Notes: generated by a model not told the origin, from the letters alone. A stretch of DNA of 64,000 nt from Bacillus sp. ISL-37 (GCF_018613315.1 NZ_JAGGQL010000032.1:145160-209159); one strand, 5' to 3'; shown: positions 34,298 through 43,046, counted from the stretch's first letter. Numbers and translations: made by a program.

Positions 34298-36263
34298 CTA
34301 TTTAATTAATTGTAAGATTCCACTAGAATTTTGGTTAAATTGTGCCAACATAGCTTGGGTCGCCTCTGAAAGCATAGATTAACAACTTCCTTTGCTAAAT
34401 CTGCGTCTCTGATTCGCGATTCTGCTGCTACAAGGTTTTCGCTAGAAGACAATAGATTGTTATATGAATGCTCAAGACGATTTTGATATGACCCCATTTT
34501 GCTCTGCTCACCCAGCACTTTATCCATCGCTTTGTCTATCAATTCAATTGCTTTTCCTGCATACTCCCCGGTCATGACGGTAAGATTGTCTATACCTAGG
34601 GCAGACGTCCTGACATCTGATAAGTAAATATCAAAACCATCCTTACTATTAGCTCCATTTTGAATGGATAGTATGCCCTTTGCAGGATGATTGACTGTTT
34701 CAGTCACCGGGGTTTACCTTTGATCGATTCAAAAAACAAGTCTCCCTTGGCTGTTCCTGTAATATTTCTAATAATATCGTCATCAAAGGGATTAGTCTTA
34801 CTCAATACTAATTTATTGAAAGCATTGAGGCTTGCCTGCATCTCTATTGAGTTACTTGTAAACTGATGATTTAACTCTTCTATCAGGGAATTTGAGTCGT
34901 AAGAGCCTTGACTAATCGTAATTGAATTACTCACACCATTTATGTCAAAACTCAGAATATCATTTTGTCCGGCTAAAATTGTTACTCCATCAGAAAGGTC
35001 TGCTTCTCCAAGGACCGTTGAAGGGTACGTAACAACTGTACCGGACCTAGTATAGTCTGCAGCATCCTGATAACCCCATCCTGAACTATTCATGACCTGA
35101 TCAAAAAGAGTAGTTTTTGCATTTCCCCCAAAGTTGCCGAAACTGTGACTGCCGTTTTCCAAAAAGGCTGATTCATCGTTGTTTTCCAGTGCTGTAAAAT
35201 ATAAACCCGCTCCATTATTAAATGGTGTATCTCCATTTACATAGTAAATGAAACGCGCTGAAACTGGAGCATTAGCAGCAATCAACTTATGATTTATTTC
35301 CTCTAATAATGGAGAATTCCCATTGAGATGTGAAGCGGAAGCATTATAGACTGTGTAGGTGCCTGCTGCGATTGTAATAGAGTATGTAACCGAATCAATA
35401 TCAAAGGTCAGAGTATCATTTACACCTTCTGTGATGGTCACTTCAGGACTCAAAACCGGCAAACCATTCATTGAAATACCGCTCGTTCGATTTGCAGTAC
35501 TTAGTGGTAGCAAGTACCCCTCGGCACTCCCACTAATATCTTTGATTTCATACTCCCCTATCGGGCTTGTGAACATCAACTTTTTTGTGTTATTTGCCAG
35601 CGAAGCCGATAAGGGAATATCCTCATTTTTCATTTGACGATTAAGTTCTTCAATGAAGGATGGAAGATCATTGTATATGCCTGGAGTTATAGTGATTTCT
35701 TTTATGGTATCATTAATATGAAAAGACAATTGGTCATTAACTCCACTTTTAATCGCAAATCCAACTGGCATTGAATTCGGAGCGATAACTTGTGCATAGC
35801 TCCCCATTTCAATTACTCGTTGGGTAGTTGATGCTTCTGAAATAGGCTGATTTAATAGTTCTACTTCATTAAAAATCGTACTATTTGCTATATTATCGAT
35901 TCCTTGCTTTATTTGTTCGACTTCATCTTGAATGTGCTGGCGGTCAGCTTCAGTCATTGTATCATTTGCCGCCTGGACAGCCAGTTCCCTGAGTCTAAGC
36001 AAACTTTCATTTGATATTTGTCCAAGAGCTGTTTCAGCCGTCTGAATCAAATTAACAGCATCCTGCACGTTCCGTTGAGCAGTTTCTAACCCCCGGATTT
36101 GCGCTCTCATCTTCTCTGAAATTGCCAATCCAGCTGCATCATCGGCAGCTTGATTGATCCTTAATCCTGAAGATAATTTACTATGAGCCTTAGCTAATAA
36201 GGATTCGTTCTTACCAATTTGATTTGAAGCCCTCAAGGCTGTAATATTATTTCTGATTCTCAT
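34298..36263 (-). pseudogene. Second flagellin gene, disrupted by two frameshifts
   Basis: The first segment (36263-34704, 519 codons) has a full flagellin N-terminus, MRIRNNITALRASNQIGKNE and SSGLRINQAADDAAGLAISE, and a large middle with three related modules of about 90 residues (LSFHINDTIKEITITPG, LTFDIDSVTYSITIAAG, LSFDINGVSNSITISQG). It stops after GKPR; the flagellin C-terminal domain continues in another frame from 34707 (MTGEYAGKAIELIDKAM, AAESRIRDADLAKEV). Near 34375 a second shift is needed to reach the natural end QAMLAQFNQNSSGILQLIK, stop at 34298. One missing base at each point would restore about 655 residues. A good sigma-D promoter precedes it. Pseudogene, phase-variable gene or sequencing errors are all possible. 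Confidence 0.8.
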
Positions 36264-36296
36264 AAAATCACCGACTATAATTATTTTCCAGTTATA

Positions 36297-36323
36297 ATAT
36301 CAGCAAATATTGGATGATGTTTA
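36297..36323 (-). promoter_or_regulatory. Sigma-D promoter of the second flagellin gene
   Basis: Minus-strand TAAA (36323-36320), 15 bases, GCTGATAT (36304-36297), one mismatch to consensus, 33 bases before the start codon. Its preservation suggests the gene is or recently was expressed. Confidence 0.8.
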
Positions 36324-36364
36324 GACGGTAAATTGCTTTCAAAAGCATACGGATTAAATGGTAC

Positions 36365-36398
36365 TTTTTTGATAATAATGCGCATTATTATCAAAAAA
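36365..36398. repeat. 34-bp perfect palindrome upstream of the second flagellin gene
   Basis: Six T residues, an 11-base arm GATAATAATGC, its exact inverse, then six A residues, with no mismatch. It directly follows the hag terminator and lies about 100 bases before the second flagellin start. The GATAAT and ATTATC ends recall Fur-family operators, but the spacing differs from the Bacillus Fur box; a second terminator is equally possible. Confidence 0.7.
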
Positions 36399-36428
36399 AA
36401 AGAGACCCAAATTGAATTAGGTCTCTTT
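36399..36428 (-). terminator. Terminator of hag
   Basis: Nine-bp stem AAAGAGACC with GGTCTCTTT, 12-base loop, followed on the minus strand by nine T residues, 14 bases past the hag exon 3 stop. Confidence 0.85.
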
Positions 36429-36441
36429 AACGAATGTTAAA

Positions 36442-38335
36442 TTAACGAAGAAGTTGAAGAACTCCTTGTGGTTGTTGGTTCGCTTGCTTCGCGACTGCAT
36501 CTTTCGATTACAGAATAGACTATATCTTCATCCATGATTTCATGGAGCTGGGCACTTCGAACAGCATTTGCTGCCCTACGAGATTCATAGTCATAGCTTC
36601 GCCTTAGACCGTGTTCTCTAGTCGTTGAACCTTCTCCAAAGTTTCCTTACAGGAGCTTGGCTGCTGATTATCCATTGTTACATCCCCACCATTTTCAGAC
36701 CCTCACGCTGACCGTTTCCAGTTACGTTGTGGTTAATGAAGCTTTAGGAAGTTCCAGCAATTCACCCAGTTATACTCTAGCTTGTTACCAGGCTAGACGC
36801 CCTTTTCATCAATTATCTCAAGAGTTGTAAAACACCTTGAGGCATTTGATTAGATTGAGCCAACATTGCTTGTGCTGCTTGAGAAAGAATAGAATTCTTA
36901 GTTTGGTTCATCATTTCTTTCGCCATCGTGCGAACATTTGCTTTCACAAATGACCAGACTATATCTTCACCCTCTAATAATCTAGTAGGGGTCGGGCACT
37001 TCGGATTCACAATGCTGATGACCATTGTTTCACCTATGGATTTCATCATCATAGCTTGCGCCTTAGATGGTCTATCCTAGTCGTTGAACCTTCTCCACTC
37101 TTTCGAGACAGGAGCTTGGCTGCTGATTGCCCATATCTTTCTTCTTTTCAGCCCATCACGTTTGCCGTTTCCAGCTCCGTTGTGGGGAAGAAAGCTCTAA
37201 GGGGTTTCCAGCAATTCACCCGATAATTATCTCTGACCGTTACCAGCCAGGACGACTGTGCTTGTTACTGCTATTAAGCAGCTAAAGCATAATCAACGTC
37301 ACGTACACGTGATTCTGCAGCAGTTAAGTTTTCAGAAGAAGTACCAAGGTTGTTGATTGTATGTTCTAGACGGTTTTGGAATGCTCCTAATTTGGAACGT
37401 TGTGTTGAAACTTGATTAATAGCTTTTTCAATAACATCGATAGATTCTCTTGCATTTGTTGCATTGCTAACAGAAACATCATCTACAGACCAAGCGGCAT
37501 TAGTAGTAGAGCCACCTACACCCAATGCATCTGCTTGCATATCACTAATAGTAATATTTAATTTTTGCTCATTTTCATTGTTCGCACCAATTTGGAAATC
37601 AACTCCAGAAGCTGCAACTGTTATAGTTTCTTGGTCAGTATTTGCAACACCCGCATTAAGTCCGCTGTTTACTTCTAGCGTGATACCAAATGCATCAAAT
37701 GAAATATTGCTACTTTCACCAGCAGCTGGATCAGAGATATTTGTTATTGTTTGAGAAACCCCTGTACTATTTGTAATAGTGATATCTGTGTTAGTAGCTG
37801 TTGTCCCATTAGCTGCTACAGTAAGAGTATAAGTATCAGCTGCTGTACCACTTACATTTACTCCATTTATACCATTTGCAACAGTTAATGCAGTACCTAA
37901 TGTTGTATTACTTCCTAAAGTTCCATCAAGTAAGTTCTTACCGTTAAATTGAGTTGCTTTACCAATTCGGGTTACTTCAGTCTTTAAAGATTCTAACTCT
38001 TCTTGGATAGCATCCCTATCTACCTGTTCATTTGTATCATTTGCTCCTTGAACTGCAAGTTCACGCATACGTTGGAGAATGTCATGTGTTTCGTTTAAAG
38101 CACCCTCAGCTGTTTGAATCATAGAGATTCCATCTTGAGCATTTCGAGAAGCTTGGTCTAAACCACGAATTTGCCCACGCATTTTTTCAGAGATTGCTAA
38201 ACCTGCCGCATCGTCTCCAGCTCTGTTAATACGAAGACCTGAAGCTAATTTCTCCATTGACTTAGACTGTGCATTGGATGCACTGTTCAACTGACGATGT
38301 GTGTTTAAAGCTGCAATATTATGATTAATTCTCAT
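36442..38335 (-). CDS. hag: Flagellin Hag, split by two group I introns
   Basis: Exon 1 (38335-37292, 348 codons) has the flagellin N-terminus MRINHNIAALNTHRQLNSAS and ends ...AAESRVRDVD. Unspliced, it continues YALAA and stops. Exon 2 (36926-36852) encodes MAKEMMNQTKNSILSQAAQA and MLAQS; exon 3 (36480-36442) encodes NQQPQGVLQLLR and stop. Joined, they give a normal 385-residue flagellin with intact D0/D1 ends. If intron 2 stays in, translation runs from exon 2 into NQMPQGVLQLLR and stop, also 385 residues. AAGGAGG lies before the ATG, and a CsrA-type hairpin precedes it. Product is the filament subunit, exported with help from FliS. Confidence 0.9.
36481..36851 (-). ncRNA. Group I intron 2 in hag (371 nt, no ORF)
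   Basis: Conserved core elements read on the minus strand: AATTGCTGGAA (P), AATCAGCAGCC (Q), TTCAACGACTAG (R, 36629-36618) and AAGATATAGTCT (S, 36538-36527). A P2-like hairpin TCTAGCC-TGGTAAC-AAGCTAGA and a GAAA-capped P9-like hairpin are visible. Boundaries proposed: exon 2 ends TCT with a final U and the intron ends in G at 36481 before AAC. The first 39 intron bases encode NQMPQGVLQLLR plus stop in frame with exon 2, and the same bases can fold as a P1 extension (CTCAAG with CTTGAG). No homing endonuclease. The 5-prime site is less certain than for intron 1. Confidence 0.8.
36927..37291 (-). ncRNA. Group I intron 1 in hag (365 nt, no ORF)
   Basis: Core elements on the minus strand: AATTGCTGGAAA (37216-37205), AATCAGCAGCC, TTCAACGACTAG (37088-37077) and AAGATATAGTCT (36967-36956), the P, Q, R and S signatures of group I ribozymes. 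The 5-prime site GAT with its U pairs as a U-G wobble in a P1 formed by exon AU plus intron UAUGCUU with AAGCACAGU. The intron ends in G at 36927 before ATG GCG AAA. Splicing is required to link RVRDVD to MAKEMM and make full-length flagellin. Group I introns have been reported in flagellin genes of Geobacillus. No endonuclease gene is present. Confidence 0.9.
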
Positions 38336-38360
38336 TGCTAAATTTCCTCCTTGAATTTGT

Positions 38361-38382
38361 TGTTCACATCCATGTGAACAAT
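38361..38382 (-). promoter_or_regulatory. CsrA-binding hairpin in the hag leader
   Basis: A perfect inverted repeat TTGTTCACAT / ATGTGAACAA brings GGA into a hairpin loop on the minus strand; ACATGGATGT matches the CsrA consensus. It lies 26 bases before the hag start, with the Shine-Dalgarno AAGGAGG as the second expected CsrA site, as in B. subtilis hag. Confidence 0.8.
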
Positions 38383-38402
38383 GGTTTTATTTGTCTGAGT
38401 TG

Positions 38403-38422
38403 ATAAGGTCGGCCGCCCTTAT
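38403..38422. promoter_or_regulatory. Imperfect palindrome in the csrA-hag intergene
   Basis: A 20-base near-palindrome, ATAAGG-N-CGGCCG-N-CCTTAT. On the minus strand it contains GCCGACCT, partly like a sigma-D -10 and about 80 bases before the hag start, but no TAAA lies 15 bases upstream. It could be the hag promoter region, an operator or a weak csrA terminator. Confidence 0.3.
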
Positions 38423-38475
38423 TTTCTCTTACAATAGTTTTATCGTCTTGGATTTTGGATTGTTTAATAGTGTTT

Positions 38476-38694
38476 TTAATTTTTTTTCATAAATTTTAAT
38501 AGGGTTGAGATGTCTTGTGATGCTTGTTCGTTTTCGCTTTTGATTTGTTCGATGATTTCACTTCGGAAGACCTCAATATTTTTTGGTGCTTTAATGCCTA
38601 TTTTTACTTGATCATTTTTAGCGGAGACGATGGTGATTTCGATGTCATCGCCGATTTTGATGCTTTCGCCGTTTTTCCTTGTGAGTACGAGCAT
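38476..38694 (-). CDS. csrA: Carbon storage regulator CsrA
   Basis: A 72-residue Csr[21 protein letters not shown]. This RNA-binding dimer represses hag translation by covering the ribosome binding site and is antagonised by FliW. It starts six bases after the fliW stop with GGGGTGA inside the end of fliW, so both are co-translated. Its target hairpin is visible in the adjacent hag leader. Confidence 0.97.
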   Translation of the reverse strand: MLVLTRKNGESIKIGDDIEITIVSAKNDQVKIGIKAPKNIEVFRSEIIEQIKSENEQASQDISTLLKFMKKN

Positions 38695-38700
38695 GTTTGG

Positions 38701-39135
38701 TCACCCCTTCGCTTCTGCTTTTTTAAAGATTGGGTGTTTTGTCTTGTATTGTTCATTGTGCAGGATGACTTGCTTTGCCTTGCGGTTTCTCTGATTAATG
38801 ATAATTGGCGCCTGCAGGTTTGCGGTTGTTTTTTCGAATGGATCCTGAACTGTGAGGATGGAATAGACTGCGACATCTTTCTCGCTCTCCAGGTTCAATT
38901 CCTCGACCGTCGCATCTTCCAGCTGAAAATCATACTCTTTCTTAAAATGGAACGGATTCGTCAATACAAACGCTAGTCCCGGTGTCGACACAGATTGGAG
39001 GACAACATAGGATTCGTCATCAGACAAGGGCAGCAAAGCAAATTGCTTTTCTTCAACAAAACCCGGTATCCCTTTTTCAAAAGTTAGAATATCTTCAACT
39101 TCTACTTCACCATGATACTTTGTATTTATTTTCAT
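38701..39135 (-). CDS. fliW: Flagellar assembly factor FliW
   Basis: A 144-residue FliW (MKINTKYHGEVEVEDILTFE, FEKGIPGFVEEKQFAL). It binds CsrA and flagellin in turn: when flagellin is exported, free FliW removes CsrA from hag mRNA. Directly upstream of csrA in one operon with yviE and flgL. Confidence 0.95.
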   Translation of the reverse strand: MKINTKYHGEVEVEDILTFEKGIPGFVEEKQFALLPLSDDESYVVLQSVSTPGLAFVLTNPFHFKKEYDFQLEDATVEELNLESEKDVAVYSILTVQDPFEKTTANLQAPIIINQRNRKAKQVILHNEQYKTKHPIFKKAEAKG

Positions 39136-39149
39136 TTTAGAACCCTTCC

Positions 39150-39743
39150 TTAAATAGATTGTTCATAATTAATTCCGACATGCTTTAGATTAACAAAATC
39201 GATTTTCAACGATGGATGCTGCTTCAAGCTGACCTCGGCTTTCCCTGGCGTATAACTGAGCACTGGCTTATTGATTTGGCTTTCAATCACTGGCCGGTTT
39301 GTTTTCCAGTTGATATCGACTTTACCAGGGTCATACCTCAGCTTCACACTGCCGGCTGAAGGAACCCAGCCAATATTGAAATCAAGCATTGGCGACTCGC
39401 TGTTCCGCTTCGCCTGATCTACAATCGGATGGCCCCCATTCTCAATCATCATCAGCTCATTGCCATCCTGGGACACACGCGCGAGACCTGCGAGCCAATC
39501 TTGGAAACCCTGCTGCGCTGCCTCTTCAATCCGGCGAGAAATATGCTTTAAATCCATATCGGCACGCGCCTCTGTCTGGTCAATCGTCAGTCTTGCCGGC
39601 TTACGGTCAATACTTAACTCGGCAGCAGGCTGCTGGATGCTCAATTCCGATTTTGGCTGCTCTATTTCAAGCTTTGATTGCTGAGTTCTGATTTCTGTCT
39701 GGGCAAAAGTTGATTGCAAACGTATTTGAGGAAATTGCATCAT
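39150..39743 (-). CDS. yviE: YviE-like DUF6470 family protein
   Basis: A 197-residue soluble protein between flgL and fliW. The first third has QP-spaced repeats (LEIEQPKSELSIQQPAAELS, LTIDQTEARADM) and the rest a beta-rich region with VDINWKTNRPVI. Conserved at this position in Bacillus as YviE, function unknown; a role in late flagellar assembly is inferred from the operon only. Confidence 0.82.
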   Translation of the reverse strand: MMQFPQIRLQSTFAQTEIRTQQSKLEIEQPKSELSIQQPAAELSIDRKPARLTIDQTEARADMDLKHISRRIEEAAQQGFQDWLAGLARVSQDGNELMMIENGGHPIVDQAKRNSESPMLDFNIGWVPSAGSVKLRYDPGKVDINWKTNRPVIESQINKPVLSYTPGKAEVSLKQHPSLKIDFVNLKHVGINYEQSI

Positions 39744-39783
39744 TCATCCTCCTAGAAAAAAAAGCTATTCCCAATGAGAATAG

Positions 39784-40674
39784 CTATCTTAAAAAGTCTA
39801 ATAGTGTTGGCTGAAGAATTCGGGCTCCGACCCCAAGCGCAGCACGGTGAACACTTTCCTGGGTCTTCAAGTCGGTGATGACCCTTTCGATATCCGCATC
39901 TTCATTATCTGAAAGGACACGGTTGGCCATTATTTCTTGCTGAGCTATTCGATCATCAATCATTTCAAGACGATTGTATCGTGCACCCAGCTCAGAACGT
40001 TCGGCTGAAAGCTTGTCCATTGATCCATCCAATCGTCCAAGCAAACCTTCTAGCTCGGCTGGGTTGTCACTCTCCAACGCTGTCTGTATACCCTGGACGA
40101 CATCAAATAGTTCCTGGTTGAAGACGCCATTCGGATCGACATTCGCCCTTAATGAAACTCCACGAGAGATTTCAACTTTATAAGTGTTGATGTCTGGATC
40201 AGCAAGATTCGCCGCGACCTTTGGCGGATTCGCAGTCGGTACCGGCGGGTGATCCGTATCTGTACCGTGGAAAATATAGCGGCCTGAAACCTGGGTATTA
40301 GCTACCTGGACTAAGTCATCCTTAATTTGTTCAACCTCACGGGCAATCGCTTCCCGGTCAGTTGGGCTTAATGAACCATTCTTGCCCTGAATAACCAGCT
40401 CACGCACACGCTGCAACCCATTATTCGCCTGTTCGATTCCAGCCTCTGAATTCTCCATCCACAGATAAAGCTCAGAAAGGTTTCTCTTATACTGCTCAAC
40501 CTCAGTCAGGTTAGAACGATAAAACATCCCTTTCATCGCCACAACCGGATCGTCGGATGGCTTCGTAATCTTCTTTCCAGTCGAAAGCTGATCTTGATAC
40601 TGCCCCATTCGCTTATAGCTTTCGCTGAGATTTTTCAATGAATTGGAAGAAAGCATTGATTGTGTTATGCGCAT
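39784..40674 (-). CDS. flgL: Flagellar hook-associated protein 3 FlgL
   Basis: A 296-residue FlgL with the flagellin-like N-terminus MRITQSMLSSNSLKNLSESY and QLSTGKKITKPSDDP, and a C-terminal D0 helix ending HRAALGVGARILQPTLLDFL. It joins FlgK to the filament. Starts ten bases after flgK stops. Confidence 0.96.
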   Translation of the reverse strand: MRITQSMLSSNSLKNLSESYKRMGQYQDQLSTGKKITKPSDDPVVAMKGMFYRSNLTEVEQYKRNLSELYLWMENSEAGIEQANNGLQRVRELVIQGKNGSLSPTDREAIAREVEQIKDDLVQVANTQVSGRYIFHGTDTDHPPVPTANPPKVAANLADPDINTYKVEISRGVSLRANVDPNGVFNQELFDVVQGIQTALESDNPAELEGLLGRLDGSMDKLSAERSELGARYNRLEMIDDRIAQQEIMANRVLSDNEDADIERVITDLKTQESVHRAALGVGARILQPTLLDFLR

Positions 40675-40684
40675 TTTATTTCAC

Positions 40685-42232
40685 CTATCTTCCCACGGTT
40701 CCCATGCCGTTAATGATTTTATCGAGCATTTCGTCCTGGAGAGTGATCATCCGGGCTGATGCGTTATAGGCATGCTGGAACTGAATCATATTTGTCATTT
40801 CTTCGTCTAAGGACACTGAACTTACTGACTTCCGGCGATTTTCCACCGACTCTCTTAGTGAGCCACTGTTCTGAGTTAATCGAACAGCTTCTTGTGATTT
40901 TACAGCCATGCCGCCGATTACACCTTCATAGTAATTACGGAAGTTTGCTTGTTCGTTGTCTCCTGCATAATCAAACTTATCATTAATGATGTTCGCTAGC
41001 TTTAAGATATTAGTAGAGTCACCGATTGTTGCTCCAGTGATACTGCTTCCATCTGCTGTTGCGATATTATCCAGGCTTTTATTAATCGCATCCGCTAGTT
41101 CAATTCGACTTGCAAACCCCTTACGTAGAGGATTGGTGTTATCCGCATCAGCGAAGAATGGATTTCTCGCCTTTGTTTTGCCGGCAATGTCATTCGGGCT
41201 CATTCCATCCTTATGCACATTATTAAACTCAGTCGCAAAGGTAAAGGCGAGGTTGTCTAATTCCTTCATCATTTCAGGATAGACTCCAGCCACTTTACCG
41301 TTTGCCTCATACCCATATGAATCTACTAAAGCCTTAAGCTTTCCTGTTGAATTTAAATCTGTAAAGTTAAACTTAGAATCGCCAATAGATACCGTTTTAA
41401 CTGATTCATCTGCTCCATCAAAGTTTACAGTCATATTATTATTACGGTCACCGCTGACAAGGATTCCCAGCTCTTTCCCACTGTCACTGACCATCTTGAT
41501 GACTGCCTGTCCATCTGCCATTTTAAGTGAGCGGCCACCAGAGTTTGTGTAATCAACTTTAATATTTACTATCGATGCAAGCTGGTCGATCAAACGGTCG
41601 CGCTCATCATATAAATCGTTTGGCAAATATCCATGTGGCTCTACATCTGCAATCTGACCGTTAATCTTACTAATTTGGTAAGTTAACGAGTTGATTTCTT
41701 TTCCAGTAACAGAAACCTCATTCTTCAAATCTTGTTGAATGGATGAAAGAGAATTATGCAGATAGTTAAATGTCTCAGCTACTGCAATTCCACGCTGGCG
41801 AACAACAGATCGAGCACCGGGATTTGTTGGGTTCACCGCTAAGTCCTGCAAGGACTGCCAGAACTGATCCATCGTCTTCGCTAGGCCAGATTCTGAAGGC
41901 TCATTCAAAACTTCTTCAAGCTTCGTATATGCCTCTGCCCTAGTTTCCCAGTATCCCAGTTTATTATTTTCGCTGCGGTATTGGATATCCAGAAAACTTT
42001 CCCTCACACGCTGGATTGAACCAGTCTTAACGCCTGTGCCAACTTGCCCAGGAATCTGCGGGCGATTGAGCGATGCGTTTGGGTATGGTTCAGTCTGTTC
42101 AAAGTTAATGCGCTGACGAGTATAGCCAGGTGTGTTGGCATTTGAAATATTGTGTCCGGTTGTATGTAAGGCGCTCTGCTGCGTGAACATTCCGCGGCGC
42201 GCTGTTTCTAATCCCATAAAGGTTGAACGCAT
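40685..42232 (-). CDS. flgK: Flagellar hook-associated protein 1 FlgK
   Basis: A 515-residue FlgK. The N-terminus MRSTFMGLETARRGMFTQQS and ISNANTPGYTRQRINFEQ are family signatures; the C-terminus ends in the conserved FQHAYNASARMITLQDEML helix. ATG at 42232 follows GGAGG at eight bases. First structural junction protein between hook and filament, exported with chaperone FlgN, encoded just upstream. Confidence 0.96.
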   Translation of the reverse strand: MRSTFMGLETARRGMFTQQSALHTTGHNISNANTPGYTRQRINFEQTEPYPNASLNRPQIPGQVGTGVKTGSIQRVRESFLDIQYRSENNKLGYWETRAEAYTKLEEVLNEPSESGLAKTMDQFWQSLQDLAVNPTNPGARSVVRQRGIAVAETFNYLHNSLSSIQQDLKNEVSVTGKEINSLTYQISKINGQIADVEPHGYLPNDLYDERDRLIDQLASIVNIKVDYTNSGGRSLKMADGQAVIKMVSDSGKELGILVSGDRNNNMTVNFDGADESVKTVSIGDSKFNFTDLNSTGKLKALVDSYGYEANGKVAGVYPEMMKELDNLAFTFATEFNNVHKDGMSPNDIAGKTKARNPFFADADNTNPLRKGFASRIELADAINKSLDNIATADGSSITGATIGDSTNILKLANIINDKFDYAGDNEQANFRNYYEGVIGGMAVKSQEAVRLTQNSGSLRESVENRRKSVSSVSLDEEMTNMIQFQHAYNASARMITLQDEMLDKIINGMGTVGR

Positions 42233-42250
42233 TTTTCGTTCCTCCAAATA

Positions 42251-42720
42251 TTATGCTTTTGAGTTGAACATCCCCGGCGATTGACCAGGCTTTGCTTTCT
42301 TGCCGGCAGGCGGTCCGTAGTTGATTTCCTTTTCCTGCGGCATCACAAGGCTCTTTGAAAAATTGATGAATTGCAGTGATTGATGGATTAATTTCTGATT
42401 CAGTTCGTTTCGTGCCTTTATTTCTGAAATGACTTCTACCAGTTCTTCTTTGATTGTCAAAAGCTGATCATTCTCGGCTGGATTCGCCTCTGCTATTTCC
42501 CGTAATGACGCATCAGGGGAAAATTTTTTAGCTACCGCCAGCCGCTCTTGCTCCAGCTTATTAATCGCAGTCACGTGCGCCTGTTCATCCTTCAAGAGCT
42601 GGTCGAGGGCAGCTGTGTCTCCTTTTTTCACGATGTCCGTTTTTTTACGGTCAATTCGTAAAGGCTTTTATGCAATTTGAGCATTTTATTCATAATTACA
42701 ACAAGTGTTTCAGCAGACAT
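42251..42720 (-). pseudogene. flgN: FlgN chaperone gene with a frameshift in a poly-A run
   Basis: ATG at 42720 after GGAGGG starts MSAETLVVIMNKMLKLHKSL, then reads ...YELTVKKRTS and stops. The remaining 126-residue frame (KKGDTAALDQLLKDEQ to the end at 42251) is the rest of FlgN. The break is at seven A residues (minus strand, 42646-42640); eight would restore LTVKKTDIVKKGD. FlgN is the export chaperone for FlgK and FlgL. This may be a sequencing error, a true mutation or a transcriptional slippage site; slippage at A7 would yield some full-length protein. Confidence 0.8.
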
Positions 42721-42776
42721 ACACTGCCCTCCTTCTAGGCATAAAGAAACACTCGTCAGAAAGACGAGTATTCGAC

Positions 42777-43046
42777 CTATTTATTATGATAAAAATTAAT
42801 GATGCTTTTAGCTGTTTCTTTAGGATTTAGCTTATAAGTACCGTTTTCAACCTGAAGCTTCAGCTCTTCCACCTTTTGCTGGCGCTGAACGGATACTTGG
42901 GAAAGCTGCTGCATTTCTTTTGCAGTCGAAGAAATCTCCACTTTATCCGCCTTTTTATTTTGCGTATTCGCTGTTGCATCTAGTTTGTTCATCTGGCGTT
43001 TATATGGATTGATCCCTGATGGACCTATATTATTGTTGATTTTCAT
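42777..43046 (-). CDS. flgM: Anti-sigma-D factor FlgM
   Basis: An 89-residue FlgM with MKINNNIGPSGINPYKRQMN and the sigma-binding C-terminus around QVENGTYKLNPKETAKSIIN. It holds sigma-D inactive until the hook-basal body is finished. Preceded by a near-perfect sigma-D promoter, giving the known feedback loop. Confidence 0.93.
   Translation of the reverse strand: MKINNNIGPSGINPYKRQMNKLDATANTQNKKADKVEISSTAKEMQQLSQVSVQRQQKVEELKLQVENGTYKLNPKETAKSIINFYHNK

Noticed and set aside
36813..37052. An independent 79-residue protein ending NQMPQGVLQLLR
   Set aside because: It is hag exon 2 plus upstream intron 1 sequence that happens to stay open; the first 42 residues come from ribozyme core sequence.
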